From the NCBI GenBank assembly GCA_003231035.1, contig QIHU01000039.1:1-8345 (forward strand): a stretch of 8,345 nucleotides of DNA. The letters are read 5' to 3'. The notes beneath the pieces are model-generated. The model ran no database searches, was not told where the DNA came from, and saw only the letters and a program-made list of their open reading frames with translations. The stretch is from Acidobacteriota bacterium. GTDB taxonomy: Bacteria; Acidobacteriota; Thermoanaerobaculia; Multivoradales; SZUA-115. This document shows, piece by piece, positions 6,107-8,345 of the stretch. The translations under genes were made by a program, and so were the position numbers. Position 1 is the stretch's first letter; each line of letters begins with the position of its first letter.

Positions 6107-6873
6107 CTACTCAGCCGCTGGCTTGCCGGCCGCCTTCTCGGTTGTCTCCTCGGTCGTCTTCTCGACGATCCCCTCGGTCGCGGGAATCTCGCCGATCTCA
6201 CGCAGCTCTTGGAGGAGTCGCAAGGTGGCTCGAACCAGGGGACGAACCGGCGGTAGGTAGGCGATCGAGATCATCTTGCAGACGATGTCCACCGTGCGTT
6301 CCATCAGTCTCACGGTACGAGCGCAGCCGGGGGACTTGTCGTAGATCCAGAAGAGGATGATGCCCATGTGGTACATCCACAGCAGGTCCGGTAGCTCCGC
6401 CAAGAGCGAGTGATGGACCTTCTGGTCGGAGTCTTGGACCACCTGGGCGAAGAGCGCGGTCGCTTCCTGGCGCACGGCCCGCGAGGAGTCGCTGAACGGA
6501 TTGAGCGGGCTGGTGGGGTCGGCCGCCGTCTTGAAGAGAACGCCCGAGAAGCGTTGGTAGGGCTGGATGGTCTCGATCTTGGCCCGCATCACGCCGAGCA
6601 GTCGCGCCTTGAGCCGCGTCTCGGTGGCTAGCACCTCGGTGCACGCTCGCGCGTGATCCGCATGGGTGCGAGCATAGAAGGCTTGGATCAAGTGGTCCTT
6701 CGAGCGGAAATAGTAGTAGGCGTTGCCCAGCGAAACCCCGGCTTCAGAGGCGATCACCCGCATGGTGGTCTCTTCGTAGCCGCGTTGCCGGAACAAACGC
6801 AGGCGCGGGTTTTCTCACCCTTACTGGTGGTCGCCGCGCCTTGCTTGGCGGTCGAGTACAGTAGATCCTCCAT
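6107..6873 (-). pseudogene. TetR/AcrR family regulator, frameshifted in helix 1
   Basis: TetR-family proteins are dimeric DNA-binding repressors released by a small ligand. One frame starts at ATG 6873 and reads a 22-residue polar head up to SKGEKTR, then runs out of frame and stops. A second frame carries LRLFRQRGYEETTMRVIA, the helix-turn-helix (SEAGVSLGNAYYYFRSKDHLI) and a full ligand domain to the stop at 6107, ending in a Thr/Glu/Lys-rich tail. In the family about seven residues (of the type xRILxAA) separate KTR from LRLF; here only two bases do, consistent with loss of about 19 bp near 6800-6807. Starting at the TTG at 6796 would omit most of helix 1. The gene follows the membrane protein gene by 10 bp and may have been co-transcribed with it. 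It is probably non-functional as read, unless the gap is a sequence error. Confidence 0.82.
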
Positions 6874-6883
6874 TGAGGCTCTA

Positions 6884-7612
6884 TTATTTCGCGCGGGGCA
6901 GCGGGATGGAGGAGAGCGGCCGCTGCCCTAGGGGTCGAACGGTGAAGTCAGCCAGCCAGTAGGTCGCGTAGGCCCAGACGATGCCCAGGAAAGAGGCCAA
7001 ATAGAATCCTATCCATGGCGGGTCGTTGACGGTACGCAAGTCCGCATGGCGAAGAATGAGGTCGTCGCCGCGCAGCAAGTCCGAAAGGATGGGGTCGGAC
7101 CACGGAGGAAGGTTGGTGGTGAGGATCGAGCCAATCTCATAGCCATCGCCGGTGAGCGACAGAAAAGGGGCCATGGCGAAACTGAGCGCGGCGCCGAAGA
7201 GGAAGGCGTTGGTGACGTGGGCAGAGCGGGCAGCATGGCGCAGTAGCCATATCCCCGGCAGCGTCAGGAGGAAGGGCCCCAGATCGGTCGCCAGGTAGAC
7301 CCAGTCGCTACCGCCGGTGTCGAAGCCGGAAAGGCGGCCGGCGTAGTCGCCGCCGGCGGTGACCCAGGGAATCCAATGGGCCAGGATGGCACCGCCGTAG
7401 AGCGGCGCAACTTCGAGTTCGGTGACCGTACCGCCGCTCAGAATACAGGCGAAGGCGTGGCCCAGTTCGTGCAGCGGCACGTAGATCCAAAAACCGGCCA
7501 GCAAGCCGACAAGGGTCCAGGCTAGCCCCGCCACACCGCGCGCCGCCAGGACCCGGTCCAGGCCCCGAATCAGATCGGTCCAAGGGCGGCTGATGAGGGT
7601 GAGCGGTCGCAT
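6884..7612 (-). CDS. Membrane protein with HELGH motif, M50-like metalloprotease
   Basis: The 242-residue protein has about four hydrophobic segments (near 28-46, 104-124, 136-152 and 201-220). The first ends in PLHELGHAFA, a HExxH zinc motif with His48, Glu49 and His52 at the membrane, as in site-2 protease (M50) relatives. A later SLTGDGYEIGS with Asp156 is a candidate for the third metal ligand that other family members carry in an LDG motif, but the match is loose. M50 proteases cut membrane-embedded substrates such as anti-sigma factors; no substrate is evident here, and an ECF sigma gene starts divergently 82 bp away. ATG 7612 has no clear Shine-Dalgarno sequence. The TetR gene follows after 10 bp. 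It could instead be a non-proteolytic relative. Confidence 0.75.
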   Translation of the reverse strand: MRPLTLISRPWTDLIRGLDRVLAARGVAGLAWTLVGLLAGFWIYVPLHELGHAFACILSGGTVTELEVAPLYGGAILAHWIPWVTAGGDYAGRLSGFDTGGSDWVYLATDLGPFLLTLPGIWLLRHAARSAHVTNAFLFGAALSFAMAPFLSLTGDGYEIGSILTTNLPPWSDPILSDLLRGDDLILRHADLRTVNDPPWIGFYLASFLGIVWAYATYWLADFTVRPLGQRPLSSIPLPRAK

Positions 7613-7650
7613 GAGAGAAGGCAGAGTACCAAGGTCGTGCCAACTCTTCG

Positions 7651-7676
7651 GGAACTATTGCCGGGGACGAGCGTTA
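7651..7676 (+). promoter_or_regulatory. Possible ECF-type promoter
   Basis: GGAAC (7651-7655) and CGTTA (7672-7676) are separated by 16 bases, resembling ECF promoters with a GGAAC/TGAAAC -35 and a CGT-type -10. It lies 18 bases before the start of the second sigma gene, where self-activation would be typical. Short motifs such as these arise easily by chance. Confidence 0.25.
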
Positions 7677-7694
7677 TGCTTTCTCGGAGACGAC

Positions 7695-8345
7695 ATGATC
7701 GAGAGTTACACCAGCACCGCCACCGCGATGACCACCGCCTCAGGCCACTGCCTTCCTGGGCCCAAGGAAACGGTGGGGGTTCAAGGTGGTCTCGACCCCG
7801 ATGCGGAGTTGATGGCTCGCGTCGCGGCCCATGGTGACCGCGAAGCTTTCACCAGGCTAGTGGATCGGCACAAGGATGGCCTGGTGGCCTACCTGGCGCG
7901 GTTGACCGGCTGCGGCGAGCAGGCTCAAGATCTGGCGCAGGAGTCCTTCCTTCGCCTTTACCGCGCCGCGGCCCAGTATAAAGATCGCGGCTACTTTCGT
8001 GCCTATCTCTTCCGTATCGCCACCAATCTGGTGCGCTCGCAAGAGCGCAAGGCCAAGCGGTGGCGGCGGTTGACCGCGGTGGTCTCCCCTGCGTCGCTTT
8101 CCGCTCGGGCGGAGATTCAGGTTCTCAGGCGGATGAGACGCGGGCCTTGGGCCCCGCGCCCTCCTGGTGGCACGGAGGGGCGAGCCGAAGTGCCGAGGGG
8201 CGAGTGCTGCGGAAAGAACGGCAAGTGTTGCTGGCGCAAGCCATCGCCGCTTTACCGATGAAATACAGAGCGGTACTGGTGCTCTCCGAGATCGAAGAGT
8301 TACCCCACCGCGAGATCGCGACGTTGCTCGATTGTCGGGAAGGGA
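7695..8345 (+). pseudogene. ECF-type sigma factor, frame-disrupted and cut by window end
   Basis: Starting at ATG 7695 (GGAG six bases upstream), the first frame gives a 36-residue head and a clear region 2 at about 37-125 (DAELMARVAAHGDREAFTRLVDRHK, QAQDLAQESFLRLYRAA, FRAYLFRIATNLVRSQERK). It then degenerates to Arg/Pro/Cys-rich sequence and stops at 8261. Region 4 is in another frame from about 8204 to the window end: ERQVLLAQAIAALPMKY, then VLVLSEIEELPHREIATLLD. That second frame is open back through the linker, so the shift lies between about 8058 and 8204, in a part of sigma factors that varies too much to place it exactly. Possible causes are a base lost at CCCC (8086-8089) or a 20-bp insertion between two GAGGGGCGAG repeats. 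The gene is divergent from the HELGH membrane protein and continues past the window. No anti-sigma gene is visible. Confidence 0.83.
8175..8204. repeat. 10-bp direct repeat in the sigma linker
   Basis: GAGGGGCGAG occurs at 8175-8184 and 8195-8204, a 20-base period. Twenty is not a multiple of three, and removing one period joins EGR of the upstream frame directly to VLRKERQ of the region 4 frame. It is therefore one candidate for the lesion that splits this gene. Confidence 0.55.

Noticed and set aside
7593..7694. ATG at 7593 as start of the second sigma gene
   Set aside because: The added residues are Arg/Cys-rich and unlike a sigma factor, and the stretch overlaps the start of the divergent membrane protein gene; ATG 7695 has GGAG at good distance.

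Overview
The window reads as one piece of a high-GC, Gram-negative-like bacterial chromosome. The combination of an ECF sigma factor paired with a large membrane anti-sigma/FecR protein, an ABC-2 type exporter, a 'VNMK'-type dodecin and a HELGH membrane protein is what I would expect from Acidobacteriota or a related deep lineage. This placement is inference from gene style only. There is no rRNA, tRNA, CRISPR array or recognisable transposase.

Layout. Minus strand, 5457 down to 1: a membrane-anchored alpha/beta hydrolase (4501-5457), an ECF sigma factor (3792-4385), an 891-residue anti-sigma/FecR-like membrane protein (1120-3795, overlapping the sigma gene by ATGA), an ABC transporter ATPase (11-1050) and the first three codons of a probable permease (1-9). 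The last four genes look like one operon in which an extracytoplasmic signal may control an ABC exporter. Plus strand: a 342-base intergenic region (5458-5799) holding a 124-bp inverted-repeat element, a short palindrome and a structured leader, then a dodecin gene (5800-6003) closed by a strong intrinsic terminator (6026-6066). Minus strand again: a HELGH-containing membrane protein (6884-7612) followed 10 bp later by a TetR-family gene (6107-6873). Plus strand, divergent from these: a second ECF sigma factor (7695 to the window end).

The most notable pattern is that three genes are frame-disrupted: the ABC ATPase at Walker B, where removing one unit of a perfect 5-bp tandem duplication restores the family consensus; the TetR gene in helix 1, where about 19 bp appear to be missing; and the second sigma factor in the linker between regions 2 and 4. 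The 2.7-kb anti-sigma gene and the hydrolase are intact, so the region is not uniformly poor. Either the indels are real mutations in regulatory and transport genes or they are local sequence errors, and raw reads would decide.

I did not find a clearly new defence or mobile system. The best candidates for something undescribed are the sigma / zinc-less anti-sigma-FecR / ABC exporter operon, the 124-bp palindromic element, and the dodecin leader with competing anti-Shine-Dalgarno pairings.
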